A DNA stretch of 64,000 nt from positions 1 to 64,000 of the forward strand of contig NZ_JAQUWN010000011.1 in the NCBI RefSeq assembly GCF_028692895.1, in the 5' to 3' direction. Positions 17,918-26,349 of this stretch are shown here, piece after piece (the stretch's first letter is position 1; each line of letters starts with the position of its first letter). The DNA is from Pseudodesulfovibrio sp. GTDB lineage: Bacteria; Desulfobacterota; Desulfovibrionia; Desulfovibrionales; Desulfovibrionaceae. The notes below the pieces were generated by a model. It worked only from the letters and a program-made list of their open reading frames with translations, was not told the DNA's origin and searched no databases. Both the position numbers and the translations under genes were made by a program.

Positions 17918-18967
17918 TTACTTGTTCAGGATATCAACCCTGCGGTTGAGCTTGCGGCCTTCGCGGGTCGCGTTGTCGTACTTGGGCGCGAGCTCGCCGT
18001 AACCCTTGGATTCGAGGCGCTTGGCGTCGATGCCGTGGGCCGCGAGCCAGTCGTGCACGGAAGCGGCGCGGCGTTCGGACAGGCCCTGGTTGTAGGCCTC
18101 GGCGCCGGTGGAGTCGGTGTGGCCGGCCACTTCGAAGGAGGCGTTCGGGTACTCGTCCAGGATGGCCTTGGCCTCTTCCAGGACCGGGATCATCTCATCG
18201 GTGAGCTGGTACTTGTCGAAGCCGAAGTGCAGGTTGAAGGAGATGCTCGGCACGGCGACCGGGGCCGGGGCGGGAGCCGGGGCCGGGGCGTCGGCGACTT
18301 CCTCGTAGAAGACGTCCTTGGCGTACTTGTCCATGGCGCCGGCTGCGGCCAGGGAGGCGTAGTCGGCCACGACGGTGCAGGAGGACAGGGCGCGGATCTG
18401 GTCGATGATCATCTGGCCGCGGGCCACGTCGGCATAGCTGACGATGTGGATGCACAGCTTGTCGCCGTACTTGGCGTAGAGAGCCTTGGCCTGGGCCACG
18501 GGGTCGGCGCCGATGTTGGAGTTGCCGTCGGTGAAGATGATCAGAGCGGTCTTGCCGGACAGGCCGGAGAGGACCGGGTCGAGGTCCATGAGGCCGTTGC
18601 CCATGGGCGTCTTGCGGTTGAAGATGTCGAAGTCGGTGGCCACGCCGTCAATGACCTTGGCCATGGCGGCCTTGTTGTACGCGCCGGGCTGGGCCTTGGC
18701 CTCGAAGGGGGCGAACAGGAACATGCCCGCGGTGTAGTCGAGGGCCGGGATGGCCTGGTTCATGGCTTTCATGGTGGACAGGGCCATGTCGATCTTGCGG
18801 TCGCCATTGCCGTTGTACTTCATGGCCATGGAACCGGACTGGTCGAGGAAGAAAATGAAATTGTCTGCCTTTTTGACCATCTTGGCGCTGGCCGGGGCCG
18901 CAAGGGCGAAAGAAAGCGTCAGCATCGCCGCCAGGGTCAGCAAGAGGGTTTTACTGGTCAGCTTCAT
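17918..18967 (-). CDS. Outer-membrane protein with von Willebrand A and OmpA domains
   Basis: A 349-residue secreted protein. It has a signal peptide at 1-28, then a VWA-type domain at about 33-215 whose metal-site motif is D42QSGSM with a later TDGNSN loop. An Ala/Pro linker (about 232-245) and a C-terminal OmpA/MotB peptidoglycan-binding domain (about 250-349, with GHTDSTGAEAYNQGLSERRA) follow. It should link peptidoglycan to an exposed or periplasmic adhesive domain rather than form the usual eight-strand barrel. AAGGAGTG gives ATG 18967. A good promoter is seen about 70 bp upstream, fitting an abundant envelope protein. Confidence 0.85.
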   Translation of the reverse strand: MKLTSKTLLLTLAAMLTLSFALAAPASAKMVKKADNFIFFLDQSGSMAMKYNGNGDRKIDMALSTMKAMNQAIPALDYTAGMFLFAPFEAKAQPGAYNKAAMAKVIDGVATDFDIFNRKTPMGNGLMDLDPVLSGLSGKTALIIFTDGNSNIGADPVAQAKALYAKYGDKLCIHIVSYADVARGQMIIDQIRALSSCTVVADYASLAAAGAMDKYAKDVFYEEVADAPAPAPAPAPVAVPSISFNLHFGFDKYQLTDEMIPVLEEAKAILDEYPNASFEVAGHTDSTGAEAYNQGLSERRAASVHDWLAAHGIDAKRLESKGYGELAPKYDNATREGRKLNRRVDILNK

Positions 18968-19032
18968 GGGTACACTCCTTAATTATGGGTTGACCGGTTG
19001 GGGGAGAAGCCAGATTGACCTTACAGTGAATC

Positions 19033-19061
19033 AATATACGCGACCCCGAAGGAGGGCGCAA
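19033..19061 (-). promoter_or_regulatory. Candidate promoter of the VWA-OmpA gene
   Basis: On the minus strand: TTGCGC (19061-19056), a 17-bp spacer, and TATATT (19038-19033), about 65 bp before the start codon. The -10 box is near consensus and the -35 box is weak. Confidence 0.45.
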
Positions 19062-19210
19062 GCCTCTTCGAGTTAGAATGTGAATAGGATTTCGCATGTC
19101 CGGCGGGGAGTTACCGGAAGGCGCGGGTTGCGTCCTCCGCCCGAACAAAGTATAAAGAGGCGTTTACCGTCCGGACGCCCGGTCGGAAACCCCAGAGCGA
19201 GGAGACCCTT

Positions 19211-20191
19211 ATGTATATCGTCACCGGCGGCGCGGGCTTCATCGGAAGCGCCATGATTTGGAAGCTCAACGCCATGGGCATTGAGGACATCCTGGTGGTT
19301 GACAACCTCTCGACAAGCGAGAAGTGGAATAATCTCGTTGGGTTGAAGTATGAAGACTACCTGCATCGCGACCAGTTCCTCAAGTTCATCCTCGAAGACG
19401 AGGACCGGTTCGAGACCGAGGCGGTGATCCACATGGGCGCCTGCTCCTCCACCACGGAGCACAACGCCGACTTCCTCATGGAGAACAACTACCGCTACAC
19501 CCAGTACGTCTGCCGCCACTGCATGGCCCACGGCGCGCGCTTCATCAACGCCTCCTCGGCCGCCACCTACGGCAACGGCGAGTTCGGGTTCGACGACGAC
19601 CACGCCGGCATCGACCGGTTGCGTCCCCTGAACATGTACGGCTACTCCAAGCAGCTTTTCGACCTCTGGGCCAAGTCCGCCGGGCTCCTGGACCAGATCG
19701 TCTGCCTCAAGTTCTTCAACGTCTACGGGCCCAACGAATACCACAAGGACGACATGAAGAGCGTCATCTGCAAGGCCCACGCCCAGATCCTGGAGACGGG
19801 CAAGCTCAAGCTCTTCAAGTCCTACCGCTCGGAATACCCCCACGGCGGCCAGCAGCGCGACTTCGTCTACGTCAAGGACTGCGTGGACATCATGGCCTGG
19901 TTCCTGGAGCACCCCGAGGCCAACGGCATCTTCAACATCGGCACGGGAACTGCAAGGTCGTGGAATGACTTGGCAAACGCCGTGTTCGCCGCCATGGGCC
20001 GCGAGCCGGCCATCGAGTACATCGAGATGCCGGAGGTGATTCGCGATAAATACCAGTACTTTACCCAAGCGAATATGGCCAAGCTCGCCGCCGCCGGGTG
20101 CGACGTGAAAATGACGTCGCTGGAAGACGGCGCGGCCGATTACGTGCAAAACTACCTGGACAGGGACAACTCCTACCTCCGGTCCCGGTAG
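19211..20191 (+). CDS. hldD: ADP-L-glycero-D-manno-heptose 6-epimerase
   Basis: A 326-residue extended short-chain dehydrogenase (NAD-dependent epimerase). It makes the heptose donor for the lipopolysaccharide inner core. Motifs: GGAGFIGS at 6-13, HMGACSSTTE near 74-83, the NASSAATYG strand, catalytic MYGYSKQLFD near 140-150, and FNVYGPNEYHK. It acts in the cytoplasm. It is followed 33 nt later by lptD, so the two form an outer-membrane LPS unit. GCGAGGAG before ATG 19211 supports the start. Confidence 0.93.
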   Translation: MYIVTGGAGFIGSAMIWKLNAMGIEDILVVDNLSTSEKWNNLVGLKYEDYLHRDQFLKFILEDEDRFETEAVIHMGACSSTTEHNADFLMENNYRYTQYVCRHCMAHGARFINASSAATYGNGEFGFDDDHAGIDRLRPLNMYGYSKQLFDLWAKSAGLLDQIVCLKFFNVYGPNEYHKDDMKSVICKAHAQILETGKLKLFKSYRSEYPHGGQQRDFVYVKDCVDIMAWFLEHPEANGIFNIGTGTARSWNDLANAVFAAMGREPAIEYIEMPEVIRDKYQYFTQANMAKLAAAGCDVKMTSLEDGAADYVQNYLDRDNSYLRSR

Positions 20192-20224
20192 GTCGAGGCG
20201 CGGCGAAACAAGCGGTACGTCGAG

Positions 20225-22621
20225 GTGTTGTTGAAACGGATTTTGCCGAAGATAGGACTGACGGGGGCCCTGCTGGCCGCCCTTGTCCTGTGCCTGCCGT
20301 TGACCATGCTGGGCAACAGCCCGCTGCTCAACAAGGTCAGGCGGTACGTTTCCGACGCCCCGGTGGCCGAGCCCGAGAAGGACCAGTGGACCTTTTCGGC
20401 CGACCGCGTGGTCGGCTCCCACACCAGCGAGTACGTCGAGGCCTTCGGCAACTGCACCCTCTCCCTGGGCGAAAACGAGCTCCGGGCCGACTTTGCTCGC
20501 TACTACCAGTCCACGGGCTGGGTCTTCGTCAAGGGGAACATCCGGGCCCGCTGGGGCGGCGACTTCCTCCAGGCGGAGGAGGGCGAGTTCGACCTGAACA
20601 CCCTGACCGGCTGGCTCAAGCGCGGCCGCCTGTTCATGGCCAAGCCCCACATCTACGTCGAGGCCGAGCAGGTGGAGCGGACCAACGGCGACACCTACAA
20701 GTTCAAGAACGCCAAGGTCACGGCCTGCGACGGCGAAAAACCCTCCTGGTCCGTGACCACCGAGGAGGGCGACGTGGAGCTGGACGGCCGCGTGCATCTG
20801 TACCGCTCCGCCTTCCGGATCAAGGACGTGCCGGTCTTCTACTGGCCCTACATGGTCCTGCCGGGACGCAAGCCGCGCCAGAGCGGCTTTCTCATGCCCT
20901 ACATGTCGAGCAGCAAGAAGCTCGGCTTCCAGATGAACCTGCCGTACTACTGGGCCATCAACGACGAAGCGGACATGACCTTCTACCAGAACTACATGTC
21001 GCGCCGGGGCTACATGCAGGGGCTGGAGTTCCGCCACGCCAACGACGCGGCCACCCGGGGCGTCTGGAAGGTGGACATGCTCAAGGACAACATCCGCGCG
21101 GTCACCGAGGCCGACGAATGGAAGGACTACCGGGGCGACGGACTGGCCCGGCCCAACCGCAGCCGGTGGTGGGTGCGCAGCAAGTACAACGGCTGGCTCG
21201 GCAGCCCTTCCCTCCAGGTCAAGCTCGACCTGGACCTGGTCTCGGACCAGGACTACCTGCGCGACTTCCAGGACGGCCCCACGGGGTTCGAGCACGACCG
21301 CGAGGAGTTCCTGGACGCCTTCGGCCGCGACATCGAGAACAAGGACAGCCTGACCCGGACCTCCACCGCCTTCCTGAACCGGAGCTGGGACCGGTTCGGC
21401 CTGGCCGCCACGGCCAGGTACGTGGAGGACCTGCGCTACATGAACGGCAACGGCAAGTCGGGCGACAACACCACGCCCCAGACTCTGCCGGAGCTGGAGG
21501 CCTTCGCCTTCCAGCAGAGCCTTGCCGGAACGCCGCTCGAGGTCTCGGCCGAGGCCAAATACGACTTTTTCCTGCGCAACAAGGGCCACTCGGGCCAGCG
21601 GGTTCGGGCCACGCCCGAGCTCAAGATTCCCCTCTCGTCCCGCTTCGGCACCATCATCCCGTCCGCGGGCATCGACTACACGGGCTACAGCCTGACCCGC
21701 CACGAGGGTTACGGCAACCAGACCATAGTGGACGACGGCGGCCGCACCGACGAGCTGGACTCCAACGCCACCAGGAGCGGATTCCAGAGCCGCACCACCT
21801 GGAACGCGGGCTTCACCGCCTTCAGCGAGATGACCCGCGTCTTCGCCCTGGGCGACGAGGTCCGGGCCGATCCCGGGCTGGTGGGCACCTCGCGCTGGAC
21901 CCGGCTCCGCCATTCCGTCACGCCGCGGGTGGAGTACAGCTATACCCCGACCATCACCGGCCAGGACAAGCTGCCCTATTTCGACCAGTTCGACCGCATC
22001 ACCGGCGAGAACCTGGTGACCTACTCCCTGACCAACGTCCTGGACCGCCGCCGCGAGAGCGTGGTCCTGTCGCCGGGCCACGGGGGCGACCCCCAGGCCT
22101 CGGTGGCCACGGACTACCTGGACTTCCTGCTCTTCCGCCTGGAGCAGTCCTACGACCGCAACGAGGCCACCCGCAACCATGATCTGGCCCAGTACGAGCG
22201 GCGGCCCTTCTCGGACGTCATGGCCGAGCTGCGCATCCGGCCCGAGACCTTCATCGACCTCATCAGCCGGGCCTGGTTCTCGCCCTACAAGACGCGCCTG
22301 ACCGAGAACGAGAACACGGTCCGCCTGTACCGGGACGACCTGGGCGAGATCACCCTCGGCTACGACTACCTGGTCAAGATCGACGAGTACAAGCGCTATC
22401 GCGACCGGACCATGTCCATCCTCGACCTGGGGGCCAAGTGGTTCGTCAACGACACCTTCACCCTGGCCGCCAAGTACCGCCACGACTTCAACGAGCAGAA
22501 GGATCTGGAGCGCACCCTGCGTCTGAGCTGGGCGGCCGACTGCTATACCCTGCACTTCCAGTTCACCCAGAAGCCCAACGACAACCGGTTCGAAGTCGGC
22601 TTCGACCTTTACAATTTCTAG
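20225..22621 (+). CDS. lptD: LPS-assembly protein LptD
   Basis: A 798-residue outer-membrane translocon that inserts lipopolysaccharide into the outer leaflet together with LptE. It has a signal-anchor at about 8-27, then the periplasmic LptA/OstA-like jellyroll (about 50-190, with FSADRVVG... VEAFGNCTL). The C-terminal barrel contains the family's FYWPYMVLPGRKPRQSGFLMP region and ends in a typical aromatic terminus (FDLYNF). The start is uncertain: GTG 20225 is used here, but TTG 20231 has GAGG at a better distance. It lies downstream of hldD, which supplies core heptose. Confidence 0.9.
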   Translation: MLLKRILPKIGLTGALLAALVLCLPLTMLGNSPLLNKVRRYVSDAPVAEPEKDQWTFSADRVVGSHTSEYVEAFGNCTLSLGENELRADFARYYQSTGWVFVKGNIRARWGGDFLQAEEGEFDLNTLTGWLKRGRLFMAKPHIYVEAEQVERTNGDTYKFKNAKVTACDGEKPSWSVTTEEGDVELDGRVHLYRSAFRIKDVPVFYWPYMVLPGRKPRQSGFLMPYMSSSKKLGFQMNLPYYWAINDEADMTFYQNYMSRRGYMQGLEFRHANDAATRGVWKVDMLKDNIRAVTEADEWKDYRGDGLARPNRSRWWVRSKYNGWLGSPSLQVKLDLDLVSDQDYLRDFQDGPTGFEHDREEFLDAFGRDIENKDSLTRTSTAFLNRSWDRFGLAATARYVEDLRYMNGNGKSGDNTTPQTLPELEAFAFQQSLAGTPLEVSAEAKYDFFLRNKGHSGQRVRATPELKIPLSSRFGTIIPSAGIDYTGYSLTRHEGYGNQTIVDDGGRTDELDSNATRSGFQSRTTWNAGFTAFSEMTRVFALGDEVRADPGLVGTSRWTRLRHSVTPRVEYSYTPTITGQDKLPYFDQFDRITGENLVTYSLTNVLDRRRESVVLSPGHGGDPQASVATDYLDFLLFRLEQSYDRNEATRNHDLAQYERRPFSDVMAELRIRPETFIDLISRAWFSPYKTRLTENENTVRLYRDDLGEITLGYDYLVKIDEYKRYRDRTMSILDLGAKWFVNDTFTLAAKYRHDFNEQKDLERTLRLSWAADCYTLHFQFTQKPNDNRFEVGFDLYNF

Positions 22622-22756
22622 CAGTCTGCCCCGGGATTGCGATCCGCCCGGCTTGGACGCTATGATTTCCAGCCCCGCCCGGCCGATTGCTTCCCGGTCC
22701 CAAACATGGCACATGACCCGGAAGGAGATCGAAGCGCCCGCGCGGCGCAGCCTGTC

Positions 22757-24640
22757 ATGAAAACACGCAAGACCATACGCATCCTGCCGCCGGGGTTGAA
22801 GAACCAGATCGCCGCCGGCGAGGTCGTGGAACGCCCCGCCAGCGTGGTCAAGGAACTGGTGGAGAACAGCCTGGACGCCGGGGCCACCCGGGTGGACGTC
22901 ACCGTGGAGGGGGGCGGCCGCGCCCTGATCCTGGTCCAGGACAACGGCCAGGGCATCCCGGCCGACGAGCTCAACCTGGCGGTCACCCGCCACGCCACCA
23001 GCAAGATAGCCTCCCTGGAGGACCTCTCGGCCATCGGCTCCTTCGGGTTCCGGGGCGAGGCCCTGCCGTCCATCGGTTCGGTCTCGCGCCTGACCGTGAC
23101 GTCGCGCGCCGAGGGCGCGGAGGAGGGGGCCTTCATCGAGGTCCGCGCGGGCGAGGTGGCGGCCGAGGGCCCCGCCGCTCCGGCCGCCGGGACCCGCGTG
23201 GAGGTGCGCGAGCTTTTCGCCGCCACCCCGGCCCGGCTCAAGTTCCTCAAGGCCGAATCCACCGAGAACAAGCGCTGCCAGGACACGCTCATGCGCGTCT
23301 CCCTGGCCCACCTGGCCGCCGGGTTCTCCCTGACCATGGGCGGCCGCGAGAGCTTCCGCCTGCCCCAGGGCCAGGCCCTGGCCGCCCGGCTCCAGACCTT
23401 CTGGCCCCCGGCCGTGTGCCGGGACCTCCTGCCCTTCGACGCGGAGCGCGACGGCTACCGCGCCCACGGCCTGGCCGGTTCGCCCGCAACGGCCCAGGGC
23501 CGGGGCGACCGCATCCTGCTCTACGTCAACGGCCGCCCGGTCCAGGACAAGATGATGCTCTCGGCCGTGCGCCAGGCCTACAAGGGCCGCCTCATCTCCC
23601 GCGAATACCCGCAGGTGGCGCTCTTTCTGGAGGTCCCGCCCGCCGAGGTGGACGTGAACGTGCACCCGGCCAAGCTGGAGGTGCGCTTCCTGGAGGAGAA
23701 CCGCGTCTTTTCCGTGATCCGCAGCGGCATCCTCCAGGCCCTGGCCACCCTGGAGCAGCCGGGCGCGGCCCTGGCCGACGATTTTCCCGCCCCCGGCCAC
23801 GCACCGTTTTCGCCCAGGCCAGGCGTTTCGCCGACCTGGCTTCCGTCCGCTGCCGAGCCTGGCGCGGAACCGGCTCCGGCCGCGCCCGCCAAGGCCATGC
23901 GCCGGCCGTCCGGCGCGTCCGGTTTCGGGGACGGTCCCAAATTTCCGAGCTATCGCGAATACCAGGCCGAGTACCGGCCGCCCAGGGACCTGCCCCTGCC
24001 CGTGGCCCCGCCGCCCGGCGGGGGGGATGCGCCCGCCATGGCCCCGTTCCGCCCCGTCGGCCTGGGGGAAGCGTCGGTGTCGGCCCGGCTGGCGGGCACG
24101 GATTTTACCTACCTGGGCCAGGTGGCGGACACCTATCTGGTCCTGCGGCGCGGGCGCGACCTTGTCCTGGTGGACCAGCACGCGGCCCATGAGCGGGTCC
24201 TGCTGGCGGCCATGCGCGAGGCGCGCACCCGGGGCGACTGCCAGCCCCTGGCCCTGCCCCTGGAGCTGACCCTGCACCCGAGCGAGGCCGAGGCGGTCCA
24301 GGAGGCGTGGGAAGCGTTGCGCGCCCAGGGTTTCCGCCTGGAGATGGACGGCCCGGCGCGGCTCCTGGTCCGGGCCGTGCCCCCGACGCTGGACGCCGGG
24401 GAGGCAAGGGAGTACCTTGCCGACGTTCTGGCGGAAAAGGCGCGCACCCTGGACGACTTGTGGACCATGCTTTCCTGCAAGTCCGCCATCAAGGCGGGAC
24501 AGCCCCTGGCCGTTGACGAGGCCCTGTCCCTGCTCGAAACCTGGCTCGCCACCCCGGAAAAGGACTATTGCCCCCACGGCCGCCCCGTCGCGGTGACGTG
24601 GAGCCCGGCCGACCTCGAAAGACTGTTCAAGAGAAAATAG
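22757..24640 (+). CDS. mutL: DNA mismatch repair protein MutL
   Basis: A 627-residue mismatch-repair ATPase. The N-terminal GHKL domain has LVENSLDAGAT (motif I), DNGQGI (II) and GFRGEALPSIGS (III). A Pro/Ala-rich linker covers about 375-465, and a dimerisation/endonuclease domain follows. The C-terminal domain keeps the SCKSAIKAG and YCPHGRPVAV zinc-site motifs. The core motif reads DQHAAHERVLLA, so the last glutamate of the DQHAx2Ex4E endonuclease signature is Ala. Nicking activity may be reduced or use another residue. I choose ATG 22757 from the conserved IRILPPGLKNQIAAGEVVERP start; no good Shine-Dalgarno is visible there. Confidence 0.92.
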   Translation: MKTRKTIRILPPGLKNQIAAGEVVERPASVVKELVENSLDAGATRVDVTVEGGGRALILVQDNGQGIPADELNLAVTRHATSKIASLEDLSAIGSFGFRGEALPSIGSVSRLTVTSRAEGAEEGAFIEVRAGEVAAEGPAAPAAGTRVEVRELFAATPARLKFLKAESTENKRCQDTLMRVSLAHLAAGFSLTMGGRESFRLPQGQALAARLQTFWPPAVCRDLLPFDAERDGYRAHGLAGSPATAQGRGDRILLYVNGRPVQDKMMLSAVRQAYKGRLISREYPQVALFLEVPPAEVDVNVHPAKLEVRFLEENRVFSVIRSGILQALATLEQPGAALADDFPAPGHAPFSPRPGVSPTWLPSAAEPGAEPAPAAPAKAMRRPSGASGFGDGPKFPSYREYQAEYRPPRDLPLPVAPPPGGGDAPAMAPFRPVGLGEASVSARLAGTDFTYLGQVADTYLVLRRGRDLVLVDQHAAHERVLLAAMREARTRGDCQPLALPLELTLHPSEAEAVQEAWEALRAQGFRLEMDGPARLLVRAVPPTLDAGEAREYLADVLAEKARTLDDLWTMLSCKSAIKAGQPLAVDEALSLLETWLATPEKDYCPHGRPVAVTWSPADLERLFKRK

Positions 24641-24646
24641 ACCGCC

Positions 24647-25774
24647 ATGATCGACTACAACAAGATTCGGGTCCGCGTGACCCTGGACAACCTGCGCCAT
24701 AACTACCGCGTCTTCACGGCGGTGCATCCCCACGTCATCCCGGTCATCAAGTCCGACGCCTACGGCCACGGCCTGGCCGAGGTCGCCCGGGTCCTGGAGG
24801 CCGAGGGGGCCGACACCTTCGGCGTCGGCTTCGTCAGCGAGGCCGCGGACCTGCGACGCTCGGGCTGCAAGGCGCGCATCCTGGCCCTGCTCGGGCCGGT
24901 GGACGACGCAGACTACGCCTCCCTGTGGTCCCACGACGTCCTGGCCTTCATCGGCCGGTTCGACCAGTTGGAGCGGCTGGCCGAGGAAGCCCAGGGCCGG
25001 GGACCGCTGGACATCGCCCTCAAGTTCGACACCGGTATGCGCCGCCTGGGCTTTTCCCCGGACCAGGTGGACGGGGTCGTGAAATTTCTCAAGGCCCATC
25101 CGGCCGTGCGGCCGGTCATGGCCAGCTCCCATCTGGCCCGGGCCGACGAGCCGGGCCGCGAGGCCGACGTGGCCCTTCAGGGACGCCGCTTCGAGCAGGC
25201 CGTGGACGGCCTGAAAGCGGCCGGGTTCGACGTGGAGGCCTGCCTGGCCAACACGGCCGGGGCCCTGGCCCACGAGGCCGTGCGCCACGACTCCATGCGC
25301 CTGGGCATCGGGCTCTACGGCTGCAACCCGCTCCACGGCACGCCCCTGGAGCGCCTGGGCGCTGGCCTCAGGCCCGCCATGGAGGTCTCGGCCCCCATCC
25401 TCCAGGTGCGCGAGCTCAAGGCCGGGGAGGGCATCAGCTACGGCTGGACCCACGTGGCCGAGCACGACTCGGTGGTGGCCATCGTGGGCGCGGGCTATGC
25501 CGACGCCTACAGCCGGACCCTTTCCAACAAGGGATTCATGAACGTGAAGGGGCGCCTCTCGCCCATCGTGGGGCGGGTGTGCATGCAGATGACCGCCATT
25601 GACGTCACCGACGCCCTGGGGCAGGGAGCGGTGGTCCGGCCGGGCGACGAGGCCTGGCTGCTGGGCGGCCCCGCCCCGGGGACCATCAGCCCCGAGGACC
25701 TGGCCGGATGGTGGGGAAGCATCACCTACGAGCCTTTTTGCCTGCTGGGGATGAACCCGCGGGAATACGTCTAA
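24647..25774 (+). CDS. alr: Alanine racemase
   Basis: A 375-residue PLP enzyme that makes D-alanine for peptidoglycan. The PLP lysine is K35 in IKSDAYGHGLAEVARVL (usual form VKANAYGHG). The substrate-stabilising region FDTGMRRLGF is near residue 127. The second catalytic tyrosine lies in the GAGYADAYSR segment of the C-terminal barrel. The protein starts 6 nt after mutL's stop, so translation is coupled; the 73-residue gene follows 24 nt later. Cytoplasmic. Confidence 0.92.
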   Translation: MIDYNKIRVRVTLDNLRHNYRVFTAVHPHVIPVIKSDAYGHGLAEVARVLEAEGADTFGVGFVSEAADLRRSGCKARILALLGPVDDADYASLWSHDVLAFIGRFDQLERLAEEAQGRGPLDIALKFDTGMRRLGFSPDQVDGVVKFLKAHPAVRPVMASSHLARADEPGREADVALQGRRFEQAVDGLKAAGFDVEACLANTAGALAHEAVRHDSMRLGIGLYGCNPLHGTPLERLGAGLRPAMEVSAPILQVRELKAGEGISYGWTHVAEHDSVVAIVGAGYADAYSRTLSNKGFMNVKGRLSPIVGRVCMQMTAIDVTDALGQGAVVRPGDEAWLLGGPAPGTISPEDLAGWWGSITYEPFCLLGMNPREYV

Positions 25775-25798
25775 ATTCAAGGATACAAGGAGCGAACC

Positions 25799-26020
25799 AT
25801 GCCTGCCGTGCGTGACGATGAATGGACCGTGGCCGAGAGCCATACCCTGGCCGAAATGGAGGAACAGGGCGTTTCCGCCAAGTGGCTGGAAAAGAAGTGG
25901 CTGGACGTGGCCGACGACATGGCCCTGATCCCGGAGAACAACGTACGCATCGTCGAGGAAAACGGCTCGGTGCGCATCGAGGTCTCCATGTACCTCATGG
26001 AGTGCATGCGCGGCTTCTAG
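25799..26020 (+). CDS. Conserved small protein of unknown function
   Basis: A 73-residue soluble acidic protein not recognised as a named family. It has an N-terminal helix (ESHTLAEMEEQGVSAKWLEKKWLDVADDM) and a C-terminal beta-like part (NNVRIVEENGSVRIEVSMYL). ACAAGGAG before ATG 25799 is a strong ribosome-binding site. It is the last gene of the mutL-alr group and is followed by a terminator. Small acidic proteins of this kind accompany housekeeping genes in Desulfovibrionaceae, but no function can be read from the sequence. Confidence 0.75.
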   Translation: MPAVRDDEWTVAESHTLAEMEEQGVSAKWLEKKWLDVADDMALIPENNVRIVEENGSVRIEVSMYLMECMRGF

Positions 26021-26043
26021 GCCCGCCCGCTGTCTTGCGCAGG

Positions 26044-26074
26044 GGGAGGCGCTTCGACGCGTCTCCCTTTTTTT
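26044..26074 (+). terminator. Terminator after the 73-residue gene
   Basis: A 9-bp stem (26044-26052 with 26059-26067, one GU pair), 6-nt loop, then seven T. Confidence 0.88.
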
Positions 26075-26221
26075 GCGCCCGGCGGCCCGGCCCGGGGACG
26101 CCCCCTGATCGGCGCATTCCCGGCGCGGCTGCGCGATTCGGCAAGACCGCCGTATCCCCGCATATTCCGCACGATCGCCACGATTCCGTTACAGCCTTAC
26201 GGTATTCTTGCCAAATCGCTT

Positions 26222-26238
26222 TGTAACAGAACCGTAAC
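26222..26238 (+). promoter_or_regulatory. Pho-box-like direct repeat upstream of phoR (plus orientation)
   Basis: TTGTAAC-4 nt-CCGTAAC: two 7-bp units repeated with an 11-bp period, the layout of PhoB operators. Confidence 0.6.
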
Positions 26239-26248
26239 AATGAAAATC

Positions 26249-26277
26249 GTTACAATCCCGTGACGATTGTGTTACAG
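26249..26277 (-). promoter_or_regulatory. Pho-box-like triple direct repeat upstream of phoR (minus orientation)
   Basis: Read on the minus strand: CTGTAAC, TCGTCAC and TTGTAAC, three 7-bp units at exact 11-bp steps. The units match the E. coli PhoB half-site CTGTCAT at most positions. This and the plus-oriented box lie 70-125 bp before the kinase gene. Confidence 0.65.
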
Positions 26278-26349
26278 ACCCCTCGCGCCTTGTGTCCTTT
26301 GCTCCGGGCTGGAGCGGGAAGGCGGGTGCGGGATCGAAGGAAAATGGGA

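Noticed and set aside
19073-25843. A 2,256-codon open frame on the minus strand
   Set aside because: It lies antisense to hldD, lptD, mutL and alr, which have clear family motifs. Long antisense frames are expected from their GC-rich third positions; its translation is low-complexity Gly/Val/His/Ala.
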